Source: an uncultured Candidatus Melainabacteria bacterium
GTDB lineage: Bacteria; Cyanobacteriota; Vampirovibrionia; Gastranaerophilales; Gastranaerophilaceae
Reading direction: 5' to 3'
NCBI GenBank assembly: GCA_934691935.1
Contig: CAKUTH010000002.1
Coordinates: 357,325 to 421,324 of the forward strand
Length of the DNA stretch: 64,000 nucleotides
The notes beneath the pieces were generated by a model. That model ran no database searches, was not told where the DNA came from, and saw only the letters and a program-made list of their open reading frames with translations. Each line of letters begins with the position of its first letter. Position 1 is the first letter of the stretch. This document shows, piece after piece, positions 27,908-36,881 of the stretch. Position numbers and translations under genes: made by a program.

Positions 27908-28099
27908 ATGCCTTTAAGAATTTTATTTTTGCTATTAGCGTTTGTAATTTTTACAAACCTCGTAATCATGCTTTTGGGATTGGTTTTAAGAAAAAATTTG
28001 TACCAAACGCATGGAAAATTGATTGCAAATTGCTATGGTGTTTTTGCGTTAATCCTTGTGATATTGTATGCAGTCCTTTCGATTGCAGGAATTGAATAG
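27908..28099 (+). CDS. Small two-helix membrane protein
   Basis: A 63-residue protein with two transmembrane segments (ILFLLLAFVIFTNLVIMLLG and GVFALILVILYAVLSIAG) and a short polar loop. I start at 27908 because GTAGGAG precedes it. It lies just upstream of the SPFH protein gene and probably forms an operon with it, so it may be a partner in the same membrane microdomain; that is inference from position only. Confidence 0.65.
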   Translation: MPLRILFLLLAFVIFTNLVIMLLGLVLRKNLYQTHGKLIANCYGVFALILVILYAVLSIAGIE

Positions 28100-28175
28100 T
28101 AAATTTTTTAAGCAGAGGTTTTTTATGGGAACTAAAAGAAATAAAGATATTTCTAAGAAAGTAAAGGAGAATTAT

Positions 28176-28964
28176 ATGGAAACAAACAAGTTTATTGCAC
28201 CAGTGATAATTGTCACATTATTGGTGATTTTTATCGGGTTTTTTAATCCTATTGCGATAGTTGGGGTTGGAGAACGCGGTGTAAAAGTTACACTCGGAAA
28301 GGTTTCGCCGACAAGCTACACGGAAGGTGTTCACTTTGTAACCCCTTTTATTTCCGCAATCAAAAATATGAATGTGAAAACTCAAAAAAATTATATAGAA
28401 ACTTCTGTTTATACAAAAGATATCCAGCAGGCAAAAATTACTTATGTTTTGAACTACAACTTGCAACCTGAAAATGCACACAAAATGTATAGAGAAGTTG
28501 GTTCAAACTATTTTGATACAGTCGTAAGCCCTGTTGTAGAAGGTACTATCAAGGATGTTATCGGTAAATGGAATGCGCAAGATTTGGTTGCGAACAGAGA
28601 AAAAGCGACTCAAGAAATTTTGATTAAACTCCAAAACCACCTTGCACCAAAATATATTAATGTAACTGATTTTCAAATGACGGCAATCGCGTATTCAGGT
28701 GTGTTTGAAAAAGCTATTGAAAGCAAAGTTACAGCGGAACAAGAAGCGTTGCGTGCAAAAAATAAAACAGTTCAAATTCAAGAAGAAGCAAAACAAAAAT
28801 TGATTTCAGCAGAAGCGGAAGCAAAATCAATGTCAATAAGAGCACATGCTTTGACTCAAAATAAGGCACTTGTTGAATACGAAGCTGTTCAAAAATGGGA
28901 CGGAAAACTTCCTGAATATATGCTGGGTGGTTCAATGCCGTTTATTAATATAAGTAAGAAATAG
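28176..28964 (+). CDS. SPFH/prohibitin-family membrane protein
   Basis: A 262-residue protein with one N-terminal membrane helix (residues 6-27) followed by an SPFH domain (VGERGVKVTLGKV, YTEGVHFVTPF) and a helical C-terminal part (residues about 180-235, AEQEALRAKNKTVQIQEEAK). SPFH proteins form large membrane rings that organise proteases and other membrane proteins. The start at 28176 has a strong AAAGGAG; an in-frame ATG at 28125 with AGAGG would add 17 residues. A clear terminator follows. Confidence 0.9.
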   Translation: METNKFIAPVIIVTLLVIFIGFFNPIAIVGVGERGVKVTLGKVSPTSYTEGVHFVTPFISAIKNMNVKTQKNYIETSVYTKDIQQAKITYVLNYNLQPENAHKMYREVGSNYFDTVVSPVVEGTIKDVIGKWNAQDLVANREKATQEILIKLQNHLAPKYINVTDFQMTAIAYSGVFEKAIESKVTAEQEALRAKNKTVQIQEEAKQKLISAEAEAKSMSIRAHALTQNKALVEYEAVQKWDGKLPEYMLGGSMPFINISKK

Positions 28965-28986
28965 ATAAATTGATGAATTGATGAAT

Positions 28987-29021
28987 AAAAACTCCTTCCC
29001 TAATAAGGAAGGAGTTTTTTT
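28987..29021 (+). terminator. Rho-independent terminator after the SPFH gene
   Basis: Stem AAACTCCTTCC/GGAAGGAGTTT, 7-base loop, then TTTT. Confidence 0.9.
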
Positions 29022-29052
29022 ATGAGTTATGAAGTTTGTTATGTTAATAGAA

Positions 29053-29270
29053 GATACTAAGATACTAGGGCACTAAGGCACTAAGGAGTTTACGTAAGTA
29101 AGTATGTTAGTAGGTAAGTAAGTTAGTAAGATATTATGCAACTTTATCCCTCGCCCCCTTGGGGAGAGGGCATGGGTGAGGGGCTAATAAATAATGAGAT
29201 CTTTCGCTTCGCTCAAGATGACTATTCTTACTAACTTACTTACCTACTTACCTACTTACCTACTTACGTC
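29053..29270. repeat. Composite repeat element: converging octamer arms (copy B, inverted relative to copy A)
   Basis: Order: forward arm (29053-29130) with GATACTAA, GGCACTAA, then GGAGTTTACGTAAG and GTAAGTAA/GTTAGTAA units; hairpin CCCTCGCCC/GGGGAGAGGG (29136-29186); AGATCTTTCGCTTCGCTCAAG (29195-29222, 20 bases shown from 29196); reverse arm (29226-29269). It is the reverse complement arrangement of the 26.2-26.5 kb element. A further hairpin (TTGGGCT/AGCCCAA) follows at 29281-29303. Confidence 0.85.
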
Positions 29271-29309
29271 ATCAGTTTCGTTGTTGGGCTAGAAAGCCCA
29301 ACCTACAGC

Positions 29310-30689
29310 TTACTTCAAAGAATTAATCAACGGTTTTACTAGCACGTAGATGTCGTTGAATAGAACGAATACCAAAAGTGCTATTAAAAGAACAAAGAAT
29401 ACTGTCATTATTTTTTCTGCTATTTGTTCGTTAACAGGTTTTCCGATAATTTTTTCGATTAGCAAAAATAACAAGTGTCCGCCGTCAAGTGCTGGTATAG
29501 GTAAAATATTTAGCAATGCAAGGTTCATTGAGATTACGGCTGTCAAAAGTATTCCGTAAAAAATTCCGTCGTGATTGATTATATCTCCGCCAACTTTGGT
29601 AATTAATACAACGCCGTGCATATTTTTTAATGGGATTTTGCCTGTGAATAGTTGTTCCAGAACGATTAGCATTGATTTTGTTTCGTTATACAAGTAATTC
29701 CAACTTGTTGAAAAAGCTGAACCGATGCTTTTTACAGGAATTAGGTTTTCTTTTCTGTTTATTTCAAGTCCAATCAAACCATTTGAGTCCGAGTATAATG
29801 TGTTAAGTTTTACGACTTTGCCGTTTCTTAAAACCTTTATGTCGATTGGTTTTTGGTTATCTGACATTGCAAAAGCCAAGTCGTTCAATGAGTATGTGCC
29901 GTCAGCCTCGATAAATTTTTTATCTTTGATTTCTTCACGAAGTTTTATTTGTGAATCAGAAAGTTTAATTTCGTCTTGTTTGTACAGTTCTACTGCGTTT
30001 AAGATGTTTTGGTTTAAGACAACTTTTTCTTCCTGAACGCTTTGTGGAAGTTTCACTATCAAGCCTTGTGAGATAATTTCTTCACGAGGAAAAGCTTGAT
30101 TGATTTTTTTTAGGTTAGTATAATTTTCGTCAACTATATCTTGATTTGTTTTTCCGTCAAAAGATGCGCTGTACATAGCGTATAGGTTAAGTGCATATTT
30201 TGTATCAGCTTTAGTGCCATTGATTTCAAGGATTTTGTCGCCTTCTTGCAATCCCGATTTCCAAACACTTGCTTCTTTTGGGGCAGTGATTTTGGTAACG
30301 TATGTGTCAAATTTTCCTGAAGGCATATTGTGCCACAAGAATGCTGTCAAAAGCACCAACACGAATGCGCAAACAACGTTTGCACCAACGCCAGCAGAAA
30401 ATACTATTGCGCGTTGCCAAGCTGGTCTGTTTAGTAAACGGTCTTTTGAATCAGCAGGGATGTCAGAGTCTTTGTCGTCGTCTGGGAAAGATACGTAACC
30501 CCCGAATAAAAATGCGTGGATTAAAAGTGTAACATCCCCGATTTTTTTCTCCCAAAGAGTAGGACCGATTGGCAAGCCGATTCCAAATTTATCTACTTTT
30601 ATTTTGAATAGTCTGGCAGAAAAGAAATGACCTGCTTCATGGACAAGTATCAATATGCTTATGAGTAAAATCATTATTATTGTTGACAT
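29310..30689 (-). CDS. rseP: RIP metalloprotease RseP (site-2 protease)
   Basis: A 459-residue intramembrane zinc protease. The zinc motif HEAGH (H17, E18, H21) is in the first membrane helix, and the third ligand motif NILPIPALDGGHLLF is near residue 400. Between them is a PDZ region (about residues 145-300), larger than in many homologues. In known bacteria RseP cleaves anti-sigma factors and leftover signal peptides. The last helix ends the protein. It is a single gene here, flanked by the repeat element and by a divergent two-component operon. Confidence 0.95.
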   Translation of the reverse strand: MSTIIMILLISILILVHEAGHFFSARLFKIKVDKFGIGLPIGPTLWEKKIGDVTLLIHAFLFGGYVSFPDDDKDSDIPADSKDRLLNRPAWQRAIVFSAGVGANVVCAFVLVLLTAFLWHNMPSGKFDTYVTKITAPKEASVWKSGLQEGDKILEINGTKADTKYALNLYAMYSASFDGKTNQDIVDENYTNLKKINQAFPREEIISQGLIVKLPQSVQEEKVVLNQNILNAVELYKQDEIKLSDSQIKLREEIKDKKFIEADGTYSLNDLAFAMSDNQKPIDIKVLRNGKVVKLNTLYSDSNGLIGLEINRKENLIPVKSIGSAFSTSWNYLYNETKSMLIVLEQLFTGKIPLKNMHGVVLITKVGGDIINHDGIFYGILLTAVISMNLALLNILPIPALDGGHLLFLLIEKIIGKPVNEQIAEKIMTVFFVLLIALLVFVLFNDIYVLVKPLINSLK

Positions 30690-30863
30690 TTAATATACCT
30701 CTCTTATCTTATGCAAATTATATCACAAAATACTTGTTGTACGGACGTTAAATATTTCTTTATAATTAATTGCCAAAATCTTGTAATTTTAATACAATTG
30801 TCATAACGAATGAAAACTATGATTTTCAACGTAGAAACCTGATTAAACTAAAGGGCAGAGGAT

Positions 30864-31571
30864 ATGAGCGAAAAAAGAATTTTAATAGTTGATGATGACG
30901 ATGATATTAGAGAACTTTTGGAGTTTGATGTCAGAGCAAGCGGATATTTTGTAGACACGGCAACAAATGGTTTGGAAGGCTTGAATAAGGCTTTGAACAA
31001 TGCGTACGATTTGATTTTGCTTGATGTTATGATGCCTAAGATGAATGGTTTTGACGTTTGTAAAAATATTCGTCAGGCAAAACTTGCAATACCGATTTTA
31101 ATGCTTACGGCAAAAGGTACGATTGACGATAAGACAGAAGGTTTTGATTGTGGTGCGGATGATTACCTTGTGAAACCTTTTGATATTCAAGAAGTGCTTT
31201 TGAGAATAAGAGTTTTGTTAAGACGTAACAGAATTGAAGAAAAAAATACTTTGTCAAATGAAGTTTTGCAAGCTGGGGATATTACAATTTATCCTGAAAC
31301 ACTTGAGGCGATTGTTATTAACAAAAAGGTTAAACTTACTCCGACAGAATTCGAAATTTTATATTGTCTAATGCAACATTTTAACAATGCTGTAAAACTT
31401 GCTACATTGCTGGATGAAGTATGGGGTTATGACAGTAATGAGGATGTTAGAATGCTAAGAGTTCACGTTGGCGGATTGCGTAATAAAATTGAACCTGATA
31501 CAAAGCATCCAAAATACTTGCACACAGTTACAAACGTAGGTTACAAATTAACACCGTTTGGGGAAGAATAA
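30864..31571 (+). CDS. OmpR/PhoB-family response regulator
   Basis: A 235-residue response regulator. The receiver has an acidic VDDDDD, phospho-acceptor D54 in ILLDVMMPKMNG, and the Lys in LVKPFD. The C-terminal winged helix includes LTPTEFEILYCLMQHFNNAV, HVGGLRNKIEP and GYKLTPF. GGCAGAGG leads the start. It begins an operon with a histidine kinase (one base gap) and tadA. Confidence 0.95.
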   Translation: MSEKRILIVDDDDDIRELLEFDVRASGYFVDTATNGLEGLNKALNNAYDLILLDVMMPKMNGFDVCKNIRQAKLAIPILMLTAKGTIDDKTEGFDCGADDYLVKPFDIQEVLLRIRVLLRRNRIEEKNTLSNEVLQAGDITIYPETLEAIVINKKVKLTPTEFEILYCLMQHFNNAVKLATLLDEVWGYDSNEDVRMLRVHVGGLRNKIEPDTKHPKYLHTVTNVGYKLTPFGEE

Positions 31572-31572
31572 T

Positions 31573-33234
31573 ATGTCTATATTTGGTAAGCATTTGAAAA
31601 TTGTAGAACAAATTGCGATAGTTTTTGTTTTTGCGGTTGTAATTCCTATATCTATCAGTGCGTTTGTTATTAATAACGTCAATCAGCAGGCAATGCGTTA
31701 TCAACTGCGTGAATCTGCAGTTTTGGTGGCGAATATGGTGTCTGATGAAATTGATTTTTTCAATAAAACTGTAACGAGCAATTTGGAGCAAATCGCATTT
31801 TCTCTAAAGTATTTTAGTACTCCTCAGGCTAAAAAAAGTTATTTAAAAACTGTTGAAAATAAACTCCCTGATTGTGAAAGACTAGAAATAGTAAATGAGT
31901 CGGAATTAGAACGTATTGAGCAGTATAACAGGAAAAATAAAAAAGCGTCTATCCAAATTAAAATTTCTGATGGAAAATATCTTTTGGCAACTTATAAGTT
32001 GGATGCTGTTAGGGATGAACTTTTTCGTTCACTAAAAGATGACAAGCGTCAAATTTATGTATTGGCAAGTAATGGAGATTTGCTTGCGGAACATAATTTT
32101 TCCGATGATGCGTTCAATAAAACGATAGAAATGCTTCCTAAGAAACTCAAAAAAAATGAACCTGTAATTTTTGGTAATACGAAAAACCAACCACTTGTTT
32201 ATATGTCAAAAGATGACCCGAAAATTACGATTATTGTTAATACAACTGAAAAAATTACGAAAAAAGCTATCACAAATAACAGTTGGAAAATAATTTTATC
32301 ATCTTTATTTGCGACATTTGCTATAATTTTTGTAATTGGGCTTTATACGTATTATTTGTATATCAATATAAGACAGTTGTTTAAGGGTATTATTGCAATT
32401 TCAAAGGGGAATTATGAACGTCAAATAAGACTTTTGACGACAGCATTTACTCCTCACGAAATTATTTTCTTGGCATTTGAATTTAATCGCATGGCTACAG
32501 AAATTCATAAGTCTTATATCCAATTAAAGAAAAATAACGTTGAGTTGAAACAGCTAAATGAATTTCGCTCAAATTTGATTGACACAGTAAGTCATGAACT
32601 CCGTACACCTTTAACAAGCATTCAAGGGTATACTTCACGTCTTATGCGTCAAGATATTGTGATTGATGAAGAAACTAAACAGAAATCTTTGAGGATTATA
32701 AAAGAACAATCTGAACGTTTGAAACGCTTGATAGAGGATTTACTTACTATTCCTGATATTGAAGGTATGCGACTTAGAACAAATGTTGAACAGGTTTGGA
32801 TTCCAGAAGTTTTGGCAGAAGCGCAAGTATTGATAAGAAATAAAGAACAAAAAGAGTTTGAAATAAATGTTAGCGAAGATTTTCCATTGGTTTTGGCTGA
32901 TAAAGACAGATTGTTGCAAGTATTTGTGAATTTATTAGAAAATGGTGCAAAATATGCTACAGAGGGTACAAAAATTGTTGTAGAAGCGATTATTGAGGAT
33001 GATAAAGCTCGAATATTTTTTAAAAATGATTGCGAAGTTATACCTCAAGCTAAGCTTAAAAAATTGTTTGAAAAATTTACGCGTCTTGATGACAATACGA
33101 CTAGAACCACTCGCGGTACAGGTTTAGGGTTATTTATTGTTAAAGGTTTGATTGAAGCAATGAATGGCGAAATTAAACTCCATAGTGATAAAAACTGTGG
33201 ATTTTGTGCTGAAGTTATTTTGAGGCTGGCATGA
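31573..33234 (+). CDS. Sensor histidine kinase
   Basis: A 553-residue membrane histidine kinase. Helices near residues 13-36 and about 238-265 bracket an extracytoplasmic sensor region of about 200 residues. HAMP-like sequence follows, then HisKA with DTVSHELRTPLTSIQGY, and HATPase with VFVNLLENGAKYA and RGTGLGLFIVKGLIEA. I use the ATG at 31573, one base after the regulator stop, with GGGGAAG upstream. Its TGA overlaps the start of tadA (ATGA), so all three genes are one translational unit. The signal is unknown. Confidence 0.93.
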   Translation: MSIFGKHLKIVEQIAIVFVFAVVIPISISAFVINNVNQQAMRYQLRESAVLVANMVSDEIDFFNKTVTSNLEQIAFSLKYFSTPQAKKSYLKTVENKLPDCERLEIVNESELERIEQYNRKNKKASIQIKISDGKYLLATYKLDAVRDELFRSLKDDKRQIYVLASNGDLLAEHNFSDDAFNKTIEMLPKKLKKNEPVIFGNTKNQPLVYMSKDDPKITIIVNTTEKITKKAITNNSWKIILSSLFATFAIIFVIGLYTYYLYINIRQLFKGIIAISKGNYERQIRLLTTAFTPHEIIFLAFEFNRMATEIHKSYIQLKKNNVELKQLNEFRSNLIDTVSHELRTPLTSIQGYTSRLMRQDIVIDEETKQKSLRIIKEQSERLKRLIEDLLTIPDIEGMRLRTNVEQVWIPEVLAEAQVLIRNKEQKEFEINVSEDFPLVLADKDRLLQVFVNLLENGAKYATEGTKIVVEAIIEDDKARIFFKNDCEVIPQAKLKKLFEKFTRLDDNTTRTTRGTGLGLFIVKGLIEAMNGEIKLHSDKNCGFCAEVILRLA

Positions 33235-33653
33235 AACGAGCCATTGAATTTGCAAAAAAAGCAGGTAGCGAAATTCCAGTAGGTGCGATTATCGTAAAAG
33301 ACGGGAAAGTATTGTGCGGAGCGTTTAACAGGAAGGAAGAACTGAACGATGTTACCTCGCATGCCGAAATTTTGGCAATACGTGAGGCAGAAAAAATTTT
33401 GGGGCGTTGGCGTCTTGACGATTGCGAAATGTATGTAACCTTAGAACCTTGTCCTATGTGTGCTTGGGCAATAATAAATTCTCGCATAAAGGTCGTATAT
33501 TTTGGAACATTTGACACAAACTACGGTGCGCTTGGCTCGGCAATTGATTTGAGAAAACTTGCCAATTCAAAATTGAAAGTGTATGGGGGAATTATGGAAC
33601 AAGAATGCGATGAGATTTTGAACAATTATTTCAATAATTTGCGTATTTTGTGA
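33231..33653 (+). CDS. tadA: tRNA-specific adenosine deaminase
   Basis: A 140-residue zinc deaminase that converts A34 to inosine in tRNA-Arg. The catalytic HAE (in SHAEILAIREAEK) and zinc-binding PCPMC are present, as is the typical FGTFDTNYGALGSA stretch. It is slightly short at the N-terminus compared with E. coli TadA. Its ATG overlaps the stop of the histidine kinase by 4 bases. Confidence 0.93.
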   Translation: MKRAIEFAKKAGSEIPVGAIIVKDGKVLCGAFNRKEELNDVTSHAEILAIREAEKILGRWRLDDCEMYVTLEPCPMCAWAIINSRIKVVYFGTFDTNYGALGSAIDLRKLANSKLKVYGGIMEQECDEILNNYFNNLRIL

Positions 33654-33743
33654 TTAGATTTTTATTAAAAAAACATGTTCATGGTACAATTTTTCTATAA
33701 AGAGATGATTATTAATTCTGTAAGAAAAAAAGGAGAAATGACT

Positions 33744-36404
33744 ATGACAGAAAAACGTGTATGGTTATTTAGAGAAGGTAACGCTGATATGCGTAATCTT
33801 TTGGGCGGTAAAGGTGCAAACCTTGCTGAAATGACCAATTTAGGATTACCCGTTCCTCCGGGCTTGACTATAACAACTGAAACTTGTATGGATTACATCA
33901 ATCACGGTAACAGAATGCCTGAAGGTTTGATGGATGAAGTTAAATCAGCGTTGAAAGATGTTGAAAATCAAACTGGTAAAAAGTTTGGTGATAAAGAAAA
34001 CCCACTTTTGGTTTCAGTAAGATCAGGTGCTAGACTTTCTATGCCTGGTATGATGGAAACTATTTTGAACCTTGGTTTGAACGATGAAACAGTTGAAGCC
34101 ATGATTAAATTAACTAACAACCCAAGATTCTGCTACGATTCTTACAGAAGATTTTTAACTATGTTCGGTTCAGTAGCTTGGGATATGGACAGACAAAAAT
34201 ATTTTGAATCTGAAGTAGAAAAAGTTAAAGAACGCGAAGGCGTTAAAGAAGATACAAAAATTTCTGCTGAAGGTTGGAAATCTTTGATTCCTATCTACAA
34301 AAATATTATCAAAGAAGTTACAGGAAAAGAATTCCCTCAAGACCCATACGTACAACTTCAAGAAGCTATTGAAGCTGTATTTAGATCTTGGAACATTCCT
34401 CGTGCAGTTGCTTACAGAAACATGAACAAAATCGCTCACGATTTCGGTACAGCTGTTAACGTTCAAACAATGGTATTCGGTAATATGGGTGAAGATTGTG
34501 CTACAGGCGTATCTTTCACACGTAACCCAGCTACTGGTGAAAACAAATTCTACGGTGAATACTTGACTAACGCTCAAGGTGAAGACGTTGTTGCAGGTAT
34601 CAGAACTCCAAAACCTATCGCTGAACTTGAAACTGAAATGCCAGCTTTGTATAAACAATATGTAGACATCGCTAAAAAATTGGAACTTGGTTACAAAGAT
34701 GTTCAAGATATGGAATTTACAATTGAAAAAGGTAAATTGTGGATTTTGCAAACTCGTAACGGTAAAAGAACAGCAGCAGCAGCTATTAGAATTGCTGTTG
34801 AAATGGAAAAAGAAGGTATCATTACAAAAGAAAGAGCAATCCAACTTGTTGACCCTTATTCTGTAAACCAAATTTTATTACCTTGTTTCGATGCAAAAGC
34901 AATGGAAGAAGCTAAGAAAATTGCGACTGGCGTAAACGCTTCTCCTGGTGCAGCTGTTGGTAAAATCGTATTCGATACTGAAGAAGCTGCTCAACGTGGT
35001 GAAGCTGGTGAAAAAGTTATCCTTGTTCGTGTTGAAACTTGTCCAGACGATATTCACGGTATGGCTGTTTCTCAAGGTGTTCTTACACTTAGAGGTGGTG
35101 CAACTTCTCACGCAGCGGTTGTTGCTAAAGGTATGGGCAAACCTTGTGTTTCTGGTTGTGAAGATATTAAAATTGATCTTACAAACGAAACATTGACAGG
35201 TTCTGACGGTACTGTTTATCATAAAGACGATATTATTTCACTTGATGGTGGAAAAGGTATCGTTATGGCAGGAGCGGTTAAACTTGTTGAAGCTAAAATC
35301 GACGAAAACTGGAATACATTCTTTGGTTGGGTTGACGAGCTAAAAAGAATGAAAGTTGAAGCTAACGCTGATACTCCTAAAGATATTGAAAACGCTTTGA
35401 AATTCGGTGCTGAAGGTGTTGGTCTTTGCAGAACAGAACACATGTTCATGGATCCTGACAGACTTCCTTGGGTTCAAAAAATGATTATTGCAGGTACTCC
35501 TGAAGCAAGAAAAGAAGCATTGGCAAAACTTTTACCTATGCAATATTCTGACTTCTATGCAATGTTCAAGGCTTTGGGCGACAAACCTCTTACAGTAAGA
35601 CTTTTAGACCCACCACTTCACGAATTCTTGCCTTCTAAAGAAGATTTAATCGCAGAAGTAGCTACTTTGAAAGCTCAAGGTAAAGACGCAAAAGAAAAAG
35701 AAGAACTTCTTCATATCGTTGAAGGTTTGTCTGAATCTAACCCTATGATGGGCTTGCGTGGATGCCGTTTAGGCTTGACTTACCCTGAAATCAATGAAAT
35801 GCAAGTAAGAGCAATCTTTGAAGCATGCTGTGATTTGAAACGTGAAGGTGTTGCTGTAAAACCTTGGGTAATGATTCCTCTAATCGGCCATGTTAACGAA
35901 CTTAAAGTTGCGAAAGAAATCTTGGTTCGTGTAGCAAGAGAAGTTATGGTAGAAAAAGGCGTTGAAGTTGAGTACAAATTCGGTACTATGATTGAAATTC
36001 CTCGTGCAGCTTTGACTGCTGATGAAATCGCTGAATATGCTGAATTCTTCTCATTCGGTACAAACGACTTGACTCAAATGACATTCGGCTATTCACGTGA
36101 CGATGCTGAAGGTAAATTCTTGAACAGATACGTTGAACAAAAAATCTTGGATTCAAATCCGTTCGAAACTTTGGATACCAAAGGTGTTGGTCAATTAGTT
36201 GAAATGTCAATGGAAAAAGGTAAGAAAGTAAATTCATCATTGGTTGGCGGTGTTTGTGGTGAACACGGCGGTGACCCTGATTCTGTTAAATTCTGTGACA
36301 AAATCGGTTTGGATTACGTATCTTGCTCACCATTCAGACTACCTCAAGCAAAACTTGCAGCAGCTCAAGCCGCTGTAGAATCAAAAAAATTGGTTCACGC
36401 ATAA
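33744..36404 (+). CDS. ppdK: Pyruvate, phosphate dikinase
   Basis: An 886-residue enzyme that interconverts pyruvate, ATP and phosphate with PEP, AMP and pyrophosphate. The N-terminal ATP-grasp part starts GGKGANLAEMTNLGLPVPPG and includes SVRSGARLSMPGMMETILNLG, whose key words are SVRSGA and MPGMM. The central phospho-histidine domain has GGATSHAAVVAKGMGKPCV with the catalytic His. The C-terminal PEP/pyruvate barrel ends with GVCGEHGGDP. Of two ATGs (33738, 33744) the second has the better 8-bp spacing from AAAGGAG. Codon choice is more GCT/GGT/AAC-rich than neighbours, as in highly expressed genes. Confidence 0.97.
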   Translation: MTEKRVWLFREGNADMRNLLGGKGANLAEMTNLGLPVPPGLTITTETCMDYINHGNRMPEGLMDEVKSALKDVENQTGKKFGDKENPLLVSVRSGARLSMPGMMETILNLGLNDETVEAMIKLTNNPRFCYDSYRRFLTMFGSVAWDMDRQKYFESEVEKVKEREGVKEDTKISAEGWKSLIPIYKNIIKEVTGKEFPQDPYVQLQEAIEAVFRSWNIPRAVAYRNMNKIAHDFGTAVNVQTMVFGNMGEDCATGVSFTRNPATGENKFYGEYLTNAQGEDVVAGIRTPKPIAELETEMPALYKQYVDIAKKLELGYKDVQDMEFTIEKGKLWILQTRNGKRTAAAAIRIAVEMEKEGIITKERAIQLVDPYSVNQILLPCFDAKAMEEAKKIATGVNASPGAAVGKIVFDTEEAAQRGEAGEKVILVRVETCPDDIHGMAVSQGVLTLRGGATSHAAVVAKGMGKPCVSGCEDIKIDLTNETLTGSDGTVYHKDDIISLDGGKGIVMAGAVKLVEAKIDENWNTFFGWVDELKRMKVEANADTPKDIENALKFGAEGVGLCRTEHMFMDPDRLPWVQKMIIAGTPEARKEALAKLLPMQYSDFYAMFKALGDKPLTVRLLDPPLHEFLPSKEDLIAEVATLKAQGKDAKEKEELLHIVEGLSESNPMMGLRGCRLGLTYPEINEMQVRAIFEACCDLKREGVAVKPWVMIPLIGHVNELKVAKEILVRVAREVMVEKGVEVEYKFGTMIEIPRAALTADEIAEYAEFFSFGTNDLTQMTFGYSRDDAEGKFLNRYVEQKILDSNPFETLDTKGVGQLVEMSMEKGKKVNSSLVGGVCGEHGGDPDSVKFCDKIGLDYVSCSPFRLPQAKLAAAQAAVESKKLVHA

Positions 36405-36428
36405 TAAGAGGTGAATGATATAATTAAT

Positions 36429-36458
36429 AAAGGCGGGAATTATTTCCCGCCTTTGTTA
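36429..36458 (+). terminator. Rho-independent terminator after ppdK
   Basis: Stem AAAGGCGGGAA/TTCCCGCCTTT with a 4-base loop and a short T-run. Confidence 0.88.
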
Positions 36459-36477
36459 TATCGAACAGTTGAAGTAT

Positions 36478-36512
36478 TTGCAACTTGACTTGAATAATGG
36501 TATAATATTTAC
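36478..36512 (+). promoter_or_regulatory. Leaderless promoter of small membrane pair 1
   Basis: -35 TTGCAA (36478-36483), 17-bp spacer, -10 TATAAT (36501-36506), then exactly 6 bp (ATTTAC) to the ATG. No ribosome site fits between. Confidence 0.65.
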
Positions 36513-36758
36513 ATGGAAGAAAATTATCTAAAAGAAAAAGCTAATTGCCTGAGAAATGAAATGAACCATATTTGGGGGGCAATCTTCATTATGGGTGGCG
36601 GTGCTATTGGTTTTAGTATAGTTGAAGAAAAATCAACATTAATATATTTTTATATAATAGCAGGATTTTTTTGGGCACTAATATTTTTCAATTCTTATTT
36701 TGTTAAGAGAACAGAGTTGACAAAAATCTTAGAGAAATTAAAAAAAGGAGATTTATAA
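36513..36758 (+). CDS. Small two-helix membrane protein, pair 1 first gene
   Basis: An 81-residue protein of unknown function. A polar helical N-terminus of about 20 residues (EENYLKEKANCLRNEMNH) is followed by two membrane segments (IWGAIFIMGGGAIGFSIV and LIYFYIIAGFFWALIFFNSY) and a basic/charged tail (KILEKLKKGD). The mRNA appears leaderless. It is followed without any gap (TAA then ATG) by a 39-residue single-helix protein. The gene pair at 48691-49027 has the same architecture and promoter layout. Confidence 0.7.
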   Translation: MEENYLKEKANCLRNEMNHIWGAIFIMGGGAIGFSIVEEKSTLIYFYIIAGFFWALIFFNSYFVKRTELTKILEKLKKGDL

Positions 36759-36878
36759 ATGGATTGGTCACAATACGTAGCTATGGCTTTTGCGATATTT
36801 GCACCAGCATATTTTTTATACAGGATACATAAGCAAGACAAAGAATATGGCTTGCTTGACGATGTTAAAAAACACTAG
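36759..36878 (+). CDS. Tiny single-helix membrane protein, pair 1 second gene
   Basis: A 39-residue ORF (MDWSQYVAMAFAIFAPAYFL at the start, then a charged tail RIHKQDKEYG). AAAAAAGGAG lies 9 bp upstream, inside the end of the preceding gene, and the ATG directly follows its TAA. One membrane helix at residues 5-21 with a polar C-terminal tail. Function unknown; the tight coupling and the similar pair at 48.7 kb argue that it is real. It ends 3 bp from the convergent Ycf45-like gene. Confidence 0.65.
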   Translation: MDWSQYVAMAFAIFAPAYFLYRIHKQDKEYGLLDDVKKH

Positions 36879-36881
36879 CAC

